NCBI GenBank assembly: GCA_020047885.1 | Contig: JAIFNF010000311.1 | Coordinates: forward strand, 1 to 5,353 | DNA length: 5,353 bases | Reading direction: 5' to 3' | Origin: Gammaproteobacteria bacterium | GTDB lineage: Bacteria > Pseudomonadota > Gammaproteobacteria > Competibacterales > Competibacteraceae | Shown: positions 1 to 5,095 of the stretch, one piece after another | Position numbering within the stretch: the first letter of the stretch is position 1 | Layout of the letters: each line of letters opens with the position of its first letter | Program-made: the position numbers and the translations under genes | The notes under the pieces: generated by a model | Databases searched by the model: none | Seen by the model: the letters and a program-made list of their open reading frames with translations, nothing else | Told to the model about the DNA's origin: nothing

Positions 1-175
1 CTGGTTTTCTTTGGCGACGTTTTTTTGGCTGTCTTTTATTATTTTTACTTTGCGCTTCTTTCAAACAAGATATAAACTCATTTAAGAGTATATCGAAAGA
101 TTTAAGACCTAGACCGACTAACGATCTCAATTGACGATCATCTTGCAAAGCTTTTGAAATATCGAGGGGAGTCAT
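1..175 (-). CDS. IS5-type transposase, N-terminal part (runs off the left edge)
   Basis: The first 58 codons of a minus-strand gene are visible; the rest lies outside the window. The peptide starts MTPLDISKALQDDRQL, continues with a helical stretch LRSLVGLGLKSFDILLNEF and ends in a very basic linker rich in K, R and Q. This is the usual N-terminus of IS5-superfamily transposases with the HTH_Tnp_4 DNA-binding domain (pattern 'L.(T/V)GL....F..LL..F', then a basic linker, then the DDE domain). The catalytic domain cannot be seen, so activity cannot be judged. The start is the ATG at 175, preceded by GGAG ten bases upstream. The frame stays open further upstream but has no ATG, GTG or TTG there. 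The gene is AT-richer than the core genes. Family assignment is by eye; the subgroup is unknown. Confidence 0.7.
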   Translation of the reverse strand, partial: MTPLDISKALQDDRQLRSLVGLGLKSFDILLNEFISCLKEAQSKNNKRQPKKRRQRKP

Positions 176-326
176 TAGTATTTTTCTCCGAGGATCAGCG
201 CCACAAGGCTTAGGATCGGGAATTTTAAATTCTAACTTATTGAATAAAAACGATTAAAAAATTAACTTTATTTTAACATATTGAATAATATAAGTTAAAT
301 TATTTATGAACAAGTCTATTTCTCAT
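176..326. other. AT-rich leader of the left insertion element
   Basis: No gene is seen here. The stretch from about 230 to 320 is extremely AT-rich and contains an inverted repeat TTAACTT (262-268) / AAGTTAA (292-298). It lies between the transposase start at 175 and the repeat arm at 327-347, so it is most simply the promoter and leader of the transposase gene. No convincing -35/-10 pair was picked out because the composition makes chance matches common. Confidence 0.4.
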
Positions 327-347
327 CACGGGAAAATTTACAGGACC
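327..347 (+). repeat. Left arm of a perfect 21-bp inverted repeat
   Basis: The 21 bases starting CACGGGAAAATTT and ending ACAGGACC are repeated without mismatch on the opposite strand at 5096-5116. Read toward the window edges, both arms begin GGTCCTGTAAA, as expected of an insertion-sequence terminal inverted repeat. This arm would be the transposase-proximal end of the IS at the left edge. Just outside it, at 351-360, TTTTACAGGA repeats 336-345 with one mismatch. The exact IS boundary is therefore uncertain, and no target duplication could be assigned. Confidence 0.6.
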
Positions 348-452
348 TGATTTTACAGGAAGAAATTAGCAGGGGGCGTAAGCTGTGAAGGACGCCGCTG
401 GAAAAGCGGATTGCTTTGCGTTTATCAATTTGATTAGAGGCAGGAATAGCGC
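348..452 (+). promoter_or_regulatory. Leader of mlaA with two small hairpins and a Shine-Dalgarno
   Basis: This 105-base leader joins the IS end to mlaA. GGCGT (375-379) can pair with ACGCC (392-396), and CCGCT (395-399) with AGCGG (405-409). The two stems share two bases and so are partly exclusive. AGGA at 442-445, seven bases before the ATG, is a reasonable ribosome binding site. No known riboswitch fold was recognised. With an IS end this close, the native mlaA promoter may have been displaced, and transcription could depend on the IS or this short leader. Confidence 0.35.
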
Positions 453-1196
453 ATGTTACGAGTCGTGGTGTTATTGATCATTGGTGGGTGGGGGGTGCAC
501 AGCGGGCTGGCGCTTGCGGAAACTGGACAATTCATTCCCGAAACGCAGGCCCAGGCGGCGGTATCGGCTGCGCCGGTCACTGCGCATGACCCTTACGAAA
601 ACTTTAACCGCCAGGTGTTTGCGTTTAACGCCTGGCTGGTGCGGGATGTTGTCGAGCCGGTGGCTTACTGGCTGGGCGAGAATCTGCCCTCGCCGATTCA
701 GCAAGCCGGTTCCAACATTTATAACAATCTGGTGGAACCGGAATTCATTGTTACCAACCTGTTCGCCGGGGACCCTGAAGGGGCCAAAATATCCGGGCAA
801 CGCTTCCTGATCAATTCCACGCTGGGCATTGTCGGCATCTGGGATGCGGCAAACTGGTTGGGGTATCAGCGCCGGGAGGTGGAGTTCATCGAATCGCTGT
901 GCGCCGCAGGCTGGAATCCGGGGGAATTTATCGTGCTGCCCGCGATCGGGCCGGCCAATACTTATGCAGCAGCGATGGTCACCGGCTTTTTTACCGTGGA
1001 GTGGTATGTGCTTTCCTATGTGTCCGCTACCCTGGCGACCGCCGATCTCATCGTGGATCTCAGCGCCTCAGCCGCCAGTTTGCGCTACGCCCGGGCGGTG
1101 CCTGGCGAACATATTGCTGATCCCTACCAAGCACAGCGCGAAGAGTTCATGCGTTATCTCGACACCCATTGCCAAAGGCATCCGGGGGCCGGATAA
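453..1196 (+). CDS. mlaA: MlaA/VacJ-family outer-membrane phospholipid transport protein, divergent
   Basis: MlaA works with an outer-membrane porin and the MlaC/MlaFEDB system to remove misplaced phospholipids from the outer leaflet and keep the membrane asymmetric. The family signature is visible: DPYENFNRQVFAFN (46-59), a PSPIQQAGSNIYNNL stretch (79-93), EP....TNLFAGDP (95-108), RFLINSTLGIVGIWD (117-131), FIVLPAIGP (159-167) and a C-terminal DPY (223-225). The length of 247 aa matches E. coli MlaA (251). Residues 1-22 form a signal sequence ending LALA, but there is no lipobox cysteine. It would be exported as a soluble or helix-anchored protein rather than a classical lipoprotein. The family's glycine-rich segment before the LP motif is altered (SLCAAGWNPGEF), and the usual RD after the GP is missing. 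No other mla gene lies nearby. The start is supported by AGGA at 442-445. It could be a specialised or decaying paralogue. Confidence 0.85.
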   Translation: MLRVVVLLIIGGWGVHSGLALAETGQFIPETQAQAAVSAAPVTAHDPYENFNRQVFAFNAWLVRDVVEPVAYWLGENLPSPIQQAGSNIYNNLVEPEFIVTNLFAGDPEGAKISGQRFLINSTLGIVGIWDAANWLGYQRREVEFIESLCAAGWNPGEFIVLPAIGPANTYAAAMVTGFFTVEWYVLSYVSATLATADLIVDLSASAASLRYARAVPGEHIADPYQAQREEFMRYLDTHCQRHPGAG

Positions 1197-1214
1197 CGCA
1201 AACTCGGCGTTATC
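1192..1214. terminator. Hairpin across the two convergent stop codons
   Basis: GATAACGC (1192-1199) and GCGTTATC (1207-1214) form a perfect 8-bp stem with a 7-base loop. The stem contains the mlaA stop codon (1194-1196) and reaches the first base of the stop of the opposing 188-aa gene (1214-1216). Only 17 bases separate the two genes. There is no T-run on either side, so this is not a canonical intrinsic terminator. It may slow convergent polymerases or protect both 3' ends. Confidence 0.4.
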
Positions 1215-1780
1215 TATTGAGAACGTCCGTACAGGCTGTCCGCTATCCAGGCACCGAGTACCCCGGAGGTGATAACAAAAATGCGGCTGGCGGCGGCGGC
1301 GGCAGGGGTAATAATGGGCGCAGCGGTCTCGGCGCCGAGCACTAGCGGCAGGGAGCCGACCCCGTAGGTCAGAACATTAACTGCGGCCACCCCCGCCAAG
1401 GCTCCCGCAGTGAGCACGAGGGGATAAAGCGCATCGGAACTCCCGGTTTCCTGAACTGGGGCAGGTTCCGGGTTAGCGGTCCAAGCGTAATGCGCCAGCA
1501 GCGCACCCGCACCGGCGGTCATTGTCGCCAACAGACGACTACCCAAGGCGATGTCTATCGGGGTTGCGGCCAAGGGACCCGCGACGAAGGGAACCGAACC
1601 CAGCGGGTAGGTCAGCATATTGAAAGTCACTACGCCGACAATAGCGCCTGCGCCGATGGCGAGCAGTCGATAATCAGAGGGTGCCGGTTCCGGGAGAGGC
1701 CCGGCGTGGCCGGTCGTTGGGGACAGGTAGGAGACCGTCATCAACACCGTGGCGAGCACGGCGATAATCAGTTTACGCAT
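1214..1780 (-). CDS. Exported protein with two copies of a glycine-rich membrane module
   Basis: I do not recognise a named family. The 188-aa product starts with a signal peptide (MRKLIIAVLATVLM..., likely cut after GHA near residue 26) and a short Pro-rich linker. Two homologous modules follow, at about 37-100 and 119-184, joined by a Pro/Glu-rich linker. Each module has a hydrophobic GA(I/L)xGV...N.LTY...GS.P helix with small-residue spacing, then a short polar gap, SR, and a second hydrophobic helix ending in an aromatic residue. Spaced glycines and alanines suggest tightly packed helices in a membrane or an oligomer. The single-module gene next door (1814-2170) is a paralogue. GAGG lies seven bases upstream of the ATG, and the intergenic gap of 33 bases points to co-transcription with it and the PilZ gene. 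Function unknown; an envelope role is inferred from export and hydrophobicity. Confidence 0.8.
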   Translation of the reverse strand: MRKLIIAVLATVLMTVSYLSPTTGHAGPLPEPAPSDYRLLAIGAGAIVGVVTFNMLTYPLGSVPFVAGPLAATPIDIALGSRLLATMTAGAGALLAHYAWTANPEPAPVQETGSSDALYPLVLTAGALAGVAAVNVLTYGVGSLPLVLGAETAAPIITPAAAAASRIFVITSGVLGAWIADSLYGRSQ

Positions 1781-1813
1781 GACATATCCTCGGAAATTTT
1801 CGCGTTGGAAAAC

Positions 1814-2170
1814 TCAATGGTCATAAATCCAGTTGCCAAGCCAGCCGCCGATCACCGCACTCGATACGGCGTACATGCGGCTGATGCCCACGGATACCTC
1901 CGGGGCAATACTGGCTCCTGACGCTACCGCACCCGTGAAGAACGGGAAACCGGCCGGACCGAACAGGATGGCCTGGGTTGCGACAACACCGGCAATCGCG
2001 CCAAGGCCGATGATGTAGGGGTAGGCGGTCTCGGAAAGGAGTGGCGGAGCAGCGGTGGTTTGGGCGGGCGGTTCGGCTGGCAATGGGGTTGTGGTGGTGG
2101 ATTGGGTATAGCCTGCCAGTGGCGACAGGCAGAGAAAAATCATCGTAAAGATGCGTAGCGATTGGCGCAT
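1814..2170 (-). CDS. Exported protein with one copy of the same membrane module
   Basis: This 118-aa hypothetical protein has a signal peptide (MRQSLRIFTMIFLCLSPLAG, likely cut near YTQ at 21-23), a Thr/Pro/Ala-rich linker (about 24-47) and one hydrophobic module from about 50 to 116. The module contains LGAIAGVVATQAILFGPAG, a central FPFFTGA, then SRMYAVSSAVIGGWLG and a terminal WIY. It aligns by eye with both modules of the 188-aa neighbour at GA.AGV, the N/Q position, G..P, SR and the final aromatic. An AGGAG ribosome binding site sits seven bases before the ATG. The start lies 21 bases after the PilZ stop codon, so the two are probably one transcript. The low-complexity linker suggests a spacer between the cleavage site and a membrane-embedded or oligomerising domain. 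Function unknown. Confidence 0.8.
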   Translation of the reverse strand: MRQSLRIFTMIFLCLSPLAGYTQSTTTTPLPAEPPAQTTAAPPLLSETAYPYIIGLGAIAGVVATQAILFGPAGFPFFTGAVASGASIAPEVSVGISRMYAVSSAVIGGWLGNWIYDH

Positions 2171-2191
2171 TAGGTTGCTCCTGAAGTGTTT

Positions 2192-2596
2192 CTAAGGGAA
2201 ATCCCGGGCGTATTTTGCGATCCACTCGGCGGCGGCTTCTGCTGCCGATAGAGATCGCCCTTCTTTTTCCAATACTTCCCGCTGGTAGTGGCAAATATGG
2301 CAAATCTGCTCAATCATGCGCACGGAAAACTCGGTGTTTGCATCCACAAACTTGACGCCGACGTGATAGTAATTATTCGCCCGCCGCCGCCAGACGATGG
2401 TTCCGGTCACCTCGAAAGGCGGTTCGCGTATCGGGATAGTGATCTGAATGGCGCAACCTAGGTCCAGGGCATCGGGCGTTTGAAAACACAATCCGCCGAT
2501 GCTGATATCCTTGATGCGGTGCTGATAAAGAGGCTCGCAGTGCATGACACGACACTCAATAGGAATGTCGGAGGGATGGCGGATGAAATGCCGCAT
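2192..2596 (-). CDS. PilZ-domain c-di-GMP-binding protein
   Basis: PilZ domains bind the second messenger cyclic di-GMP and relay it to envelope, motility or polysaccharide machinery. Both parts of the binding signature are present: RxxxR at residues 2-6 (RHFIR) and DISIGG at 30-35 (the D/NxSxxG motif). A beta-barrel pattern follows, ending VTGTIVWRRRANNYYHVGVKF (63-83; shown only as the key segment VWRRR...VGVKF). Residues about 95-134 form an extra, probably helical, C-terminal tail with HICHYQREVLEKEGRSLS and an Ala/Glu-rich end. Total length is 134 aa. GGAGG lies six bases before the ATG and supports the start. It is first in a tight minus-strand cluster with two exported module proteins, so they may act under c-di-GMP control, but that link is inferred from gene order only. 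Confidence 0.88.
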   Translation of the reverse strand: MRHFIRHPSDIPIECRVMHCEPLYQHRIKDISIGGLCFQTPDALDLGCAIQITIPIREPPFEVTGTIVWRRRANNYYHVGVKFVDANTEFSVRMIEQICHICHYQREVLEKEGRSLSAAEAAAEWIAKYARDFP

Positions 2597-2880
2597 GGAA
2601 GTCCTCCACTCGCAACAGGTTGCACAGGCTTTTACTCCAATTAATGAAGTTTACCGGCTCTCTTCCCAAATTCATATCTATTTGGCAAAGGTGCTTTTTT
2701 TTGTAATATTACGTAATATGTATTTCATTATTTTATGGTGATTTGGTCGTCGAAAAAAAATACGAGAATTTTTTTGTGGAGGAAATAATTCAGGATAATC
2801 CTCATTACCTTGAAAAATTATCCGTGACGACTGAGTACATCATTAAACATACAAGTCAGCCGCAAACATCAGGTTAATGT
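2597..2880. other. AT-rich spacer upstream of the PilZ gene
   Basis: No secure gene is seen. The stretch from 2690 to 2790 has long A and T runs and should hold the promoter for the PilZ cluster, but no -35/-10 pair stands out. It contains the palindromes at 2706-2719 and at 2612-2623 (GCAAC-AG-GTTGC). One plus-strand frame is open from 2707 to 2877 and reads plausibly as protein in its second half (EEIIQDNPHYLEKL), but it has no ATG; the possible starts are TTG at 2743 and GTG at 2776. It may be a gene remnant. Confidence 0.4.
2706..2719. promoter_or_regulatory. Perfect 14-bp palindrome upstream of the PilZ gene
   Basis: ATATTACGTAATAT is a perfect 14-base palindrome about 110 bases before the PilZ start codon. 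Its position would suit an operator for a dimeric regulator. The surrounding AT-richness raises the chance of a random palindrome, and no regulator gene lies in the window. Confidence 0.25.
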
Positions 2881-3056
2881 TTAGACAAGGCGCAATAAAC
2901 ACCCCGCAGAGGGTCGGCCATCGGGTTCTGCTATGTCTGCTATGGGTCGGGCTTTAGCCTGACTTTTTTTAGCTTTTAACATTAAAGAGTTAGGCTAAAG
3001 CTCAACCTATAATAGCGCCCTCGTACCGTGGGGGACATTTTTTGCGAGATGCCTTA
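2881..3056. mobile_element. MITE-like element A with TTA target duplication, inserted at the xseB stop
   Basis: The element proper is 2884-3053 (170 bp). Its ends read inward GACAAGGCGCAATAAA and GGCATCTCGCAAAAAA. The second matches the left end of element B (4834-4849) at 15 of 16 positions, and the first matches the right end of B at 13 of 16. TTA is present directly on both sides (2881-2883 and 3054-3056), a 3-bp TNA duplication typical of several IS5 groups. It has no coding capacity, so it would need a transposase in trans. The right TTA is the TAA stop codon of xseB on the minus strand, so insertion duplicated the stop without changing the protein. Inside are a long hairpin (2945-3007) and a tandem 9-mer TCTGCTATG (2927-2944). 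Confidence 0.6.
2945..3007. repeat. Imperfect 19-bp hairpin inside element A
   Basis: The arm 2945-2963 (GGTCGGGCTTTAGCCTGAC) pairs with 2989-3007 (GTTAGGCTAAAGCTCAACC) at 16 of 19 positions, with a 25-base AT-rich loop. The mismatches are mostly G-T type, so the RNA fold would be nearly continuous. There is no T-run after the stem in either direction. It looks more like a REP-type palindrome than an intrinsic terminator, though it lies just downstream of xseB and could stabilise that transcript's 3' end. Confidence 0.55.
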
Positions 3057-3341
3057 GCGGCTAACCACATCATTAATGGCCACATTCTCTTCCCCATCCG
3101 AATGCGGTTCCGGTCCCAGTTGTTCCTCCAGCGCTCTGCGCACTGTCTCCAAGCGCTGCTTGCAAATCGCATAGGCTCGCAAGCTCTCCTCGATCAGGGG
3201 CGCTAAGCCATCAATATCCGGTTCAGTCTGGTGTCGCAAATTTTCGGCGTTACGTTGCAGGGTGCGGTAGGCCGCGTTAAAGCTGTCAGGGCTAAGCGGG
3301 GTTATTGTCGGGTTCTTGCTGAACGGTGAGTCGTCCATCAT
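3054..3341 (-). CDS. xseB: Exodeoxyribonuclease VII small subunit
   Basis: XseB is the small subunit of exonuclease VII, which degrades single-stranded DNA from either end to oligonucleotides. Several XseB chains coat the coiled-coil arm of each XseA. The 95-aa product has the XseB helical-hairpin pattern: SFNAAYRTLQRNAENL (20-35), a short turn, LAPLIEESLRAYAICKQRLE (46-65), then a helix to about residue 75. An acidic tail completes it. The N-terminal 18 residues are an extension beyond the core. The start overlaps the end of xseA by 50 bases, and GGAG lies ten bases upstream inside xseA, pointing to translational coupling. ATG at 3338 is an alternative start that would shorten the protein by one residue. 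The stop codon coincides with the target site of element A. Confidence 0.88.
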   Translation of the reverse strand: MMDDSPFSKNPTITPLSPDSFNAAYRTLQRNAENLRHQTEPDIDGLAPLIEESLRAYAICKQRLETVRRALEEQLGPEPHSDGEENVAINDVVSR

Positions 3342-4785
3342 GGAATTCGATCTCCAGGTTATTATGGGATTTTGCGATAGCGCAGGATGTGATGAGTTGA
3401 CCGGCGGCGCGAACCAGCGTAAAGCCGCGTTGCAAGGTGCGCTCAGGCCCCAGACCGATGATCTCGCCGGTCAGTTGCTCCACCCTGTTCCGGGAACGCT
3501 GGGTCACAGCATACGCTTCCCAGTGGAATTCAGACCAACGCTGGGCGAGTTCTGCCGCCGCCTGCACCTGGCAACGATGACTTTCCTCGATCACCGTCTG
3601 GCGGTTCCTCTCAACCGCTTGATCAGCCGCTAGGCACTGGCGACGCACTGCCTGAGTCATGTCACGGTAGCTGTACTCCACCGCCCGCGCGGCTTTCTCC
3701 ACCCGTCGCCGGGCAGTCATGGCAATCACTGCAAAATCTTCGCGGGCGCGACGGACGCTGTCCCGAATCGTGTCTTCAATAAAATGAATCACTTTGGAGG
3801 GCGTCCCCAGGGCGCGACAGGCCACTTCATCCAGTACGGTTTGATCTTTCTCATGGCCGATGCCGGTCAACACTGGAACCGGACTTAAACACACTGCTCG
3901 CGCCAGCTCCGGTTCATTGAGCCAGTGCAGGTCAGCGGCCGATCCGCCGCCCCGAATGATGACCAGCGCATCAATCCCCGGTTCGACCATGGCTTGGGTC
4001 AGTGCCGCGTTTAAACCGGTTCTGGCCGCAGCGCCCTGGAATACCGCTGGAAAATAGCGGAACTGGCAGATACCGTAGCGTTCTAGCCGCTCGGCCTCAG
4101 CCTGGAAATCTCCCAGGCCGGCCGCGCCATCCGGGCTGACGACGGCGATATGAAAGAAATCACGCGGCAGCGTTTGCTGGCGGTTGCGGTTAGCAATGCC
4201 CTCCTCCTGCAAAACCTGGCGAATCGCCTGAAGTTTGATCGCCATTTCGCCCAGGGTGTAGCGCGGATCCAGGGCACTGATTCGCAATTGCAGGCCATAA
4301 CAGAGCCGCATCGTCACCTGCTCGACCTGCGCCAGAATGCGCAATCCAGATGTCAGCCGCCCTCCGGTCTGTTGCTCGAAGCGGGTCAGCAGCGTTGATG
4401 CCAGGGTACTGGAGATCATGGCGTCGAGTCGGGCGATTTCCATGTCTGCATTACGTTCCACCAAGGTCAGGTAGACCGTCCCGGAGACATGATGTTTGAC
4501 ATCTGCGAGTTCCGCCCGTACCCAGAAAGGTTCAGGAAAACCCGGTTGCACCAACTGCTGAATGCGCTGGATCAGTTCACGCAACGACCAGCCTTGTTCA
4601 TCAGCAGGCGATTCGTTCAGTGCCAGTGGTAATGAGGAATCGGCGGGCAACCAACGGGTAAACGGCGCTAAATCATGACCCGCAGGCACATACCAGAGAC
4701 GCTGATCGCGATTCCAGCGTGCGCCTAGTTGTTTGGCGTCCTCTTTCTCGCTATAGGGAACCTGTAGGAAGGTATCGACTATCAT
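3292..4785 (-). CDS. xseA: Exodeoxyribonuclease VII large subunit with N-terminal DUF5710-like domain
   Basis: XseA is the catalytic subunit of exonuclease VII. Residues about 5-45 (FLQVPYSEKEDAKQLGARWN, then LWYVP) match DUF5710, a short domain found with DNA-processing proteins and not part of ordinary XseA. The OB-fold DNA-binding domain follows (about 66-170: WSLRELIQRI, FWVRAELADVK, SGTVYLTL). The nuclease core spans about 175-340: VVSPDGAAGLGDF, YFPAVFQG, IIRGGGSAADLHWLNEPELA, TGIGHEKDQTVLDEVA. Likely catalytic residues by family comparison are D226, R278, H311 and D314. Residues 340-435 form the long helical arm that binds XseB, and LGPERTLQRGFTLV starts the C-terminal strand domain. 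At 497 aa it is longer than E. coli XseA (456), chiefly because of the N-terminal domain. A TAA lies three codons before the ATG, so no longer start exists. No Shine-Dalgarno is visible in the AT-rich leader. It overlaps xseB and may be an accessory copy. Confidence 0.92.
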   Translation of the reverse strand: MIVDTFLQVPYSEKEDAKQLGARWNRDQRLWYVPAGHDLAPFTRWLPADSSLPLALNESPADEQGWSLRELIQRIQQLVQPGFPEPFWVRAELADVKHHVSGTVYLTLVERNADMEIARLDAMISSTLASTLLTRFEQQTGGRLTSGLRILAQVEQVTMRLCYGLQLRISALDPRYTLGEMAIKLQAIRQVLQEEGIANRNRQQTLPRDFFHIAVVSPDGAAGLGDFQAEAERLERYGICQFRYFPAVFQGAAARTGLNAALTQAMVEPGIDALVIIRGGGSAADLHWLNEPELARAVCLSPVPVLTGIGHEKDQTVLDEVACRALGTPSKVIHFIEDTIRDSVRRAREDFAVIAMTARRRVEKAARAVEYSYRDMTQAVRRQCLAADQAVERNRQTVIEESHRCQVQAAAELAQRWSEFHWEAYAVTQRSRNRVEQLTGEIIGLGPERTLQRGFTLVRAAGQLITSCAIAKSHNNLEIEFHDGRLTVQQEPDNNPA

Positions 4786-4830
4786 TATGTTTTAATGAAA
4801 TTTCGTGAAATGTTGTATTGGATTAGCTGC

Positions 4831-4987
4831 TAAGGCAACTCGCAAAAAATATTCCCACACCCTTCCGAACCTGGCCACGGAAAAACACGGAAAAACACGG
4901 AAGATTCTTTTTTCCGTGTCTCCTCATACGCGGTCAAAGCGATAATCCAAGCTGATCACTGGAGGATTTTTATTGCGAGTTGCCTAA
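4831..4987. mobile_element. MITE-like element B with TAA target duplication, upstream of xseA
   Basis: The element proper is 4834-4984 (151 bp). Its inward-reading ends are GGCAACTCGCAAAAAA (4834-4849) and GGCAACTCGCAATAAA (complement of 4969-4984), identical at 15 of 16 positions. TAA stands directly outside each end (4831-4833 and 4985-4987), a 3-bp TNA duplication. There is no coding capacity. The interior has the CACGGAAAAA repeats and a matching inverted copy. It belongs to the same family as element A, though the interiors are not alike. It ends 45 bases before the xseA start, so it may have replaced or supplied promoter sequence. Confidence 0.68.
4876..4919. repeat. CACGGAAAAA tandem repeat with inverted copy
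   Basis: The decamer CACGGAAAAA occurs at 4876-4885 and 4886-4895, and a partial third copy CACGGAA is at 4896-4902. Its reverse complement is at 4909-4918. Any unit can pair with the inverted copy: 11 bp for 4885-4895 with 4909-4919, or 8 bp for 4895-4902 with 4912-4919. The region can therefore form alternative hairpins. It forms the core of element B. Confidence 0.7.
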
Positions 4988-5095
4988 GAGGGCTACAGGT
5001 CTGCTTAGGAATGATAATTTTTTAACTTGTGCATGCCATAATTTCATAAGATTTCATTGTACTTATGAGCGTTCAGCAGGAACAGCACAATAATT
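4988..5095. other. Spacer between element B and the right repeat arm
   Basis: No gene is seen. The only structures are two small inverted repeats: CCTAAG (4983-4988, overlapping the element B end) with CTTAGG (5004-5009), and TCATAAG (5044-5050) with CTTATGA (5062-5068). The first is followed by a T-run at 5017-5022, but the stem is too short and the run too distant to call a terminator. Confidence 0.3.

Noticed and set aside
370..410. c-di-GMP or other riboswitch in the mlaA leader
   Set aside because: Only two short mutually overlapping stems are present, and none of the conserved core bases of known riboswitch classes was recognised.
1490..1921. Long plus-strand open frame opposite the two module genes
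   Set aside because: It is an antisense shadow of the GC-rich 188-aa and 118-aa genes, with an arginine/glycine-heavy product, no signal for initiation and no family match.
1821..2303. 160-codon minus-strand frame overlapping the PilZ and 118-aa genes
   Set aside because: It overlaps two well-supported genes in another frame, has a composition typical of an out-of-frame translation (many R, P, H), and the real genes have good ribosome binding sites.
2945..3007. Intrinsic terminator for xseB
   Set aside because: The stem is long, but no T-run follows it in the xseB direction, and it lies inside a mobile element.
3316..3633. Plus-strand open frame opposite the end of xseA
   Set aside because: It is antisense to the conserved XseA helical arm and lacks a recognisable domain or ribosome binding site.
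4876..4919. CRISPR array suggested by the short tandem repeats
   Set aside because: The unit is only ten bases, there are no spacers, and there are no cas genes.
2881..4987. A single composite transposon carrying xseBA
   Set aside because: The outermost 3-bp flanks differ (TTA at 2881, TAA at 4985), while each small element has its own matching pair. Two independent insertions fit better.
4983..5022. Plus-strand terminator formed by CCTAAG/CTTAGG followed by a T-run
   Set aside because: The stem is 6 bp with a 15-base loop, the T-run starts eight bases after the stem, and no plus-strand gene lies upstream to need it.
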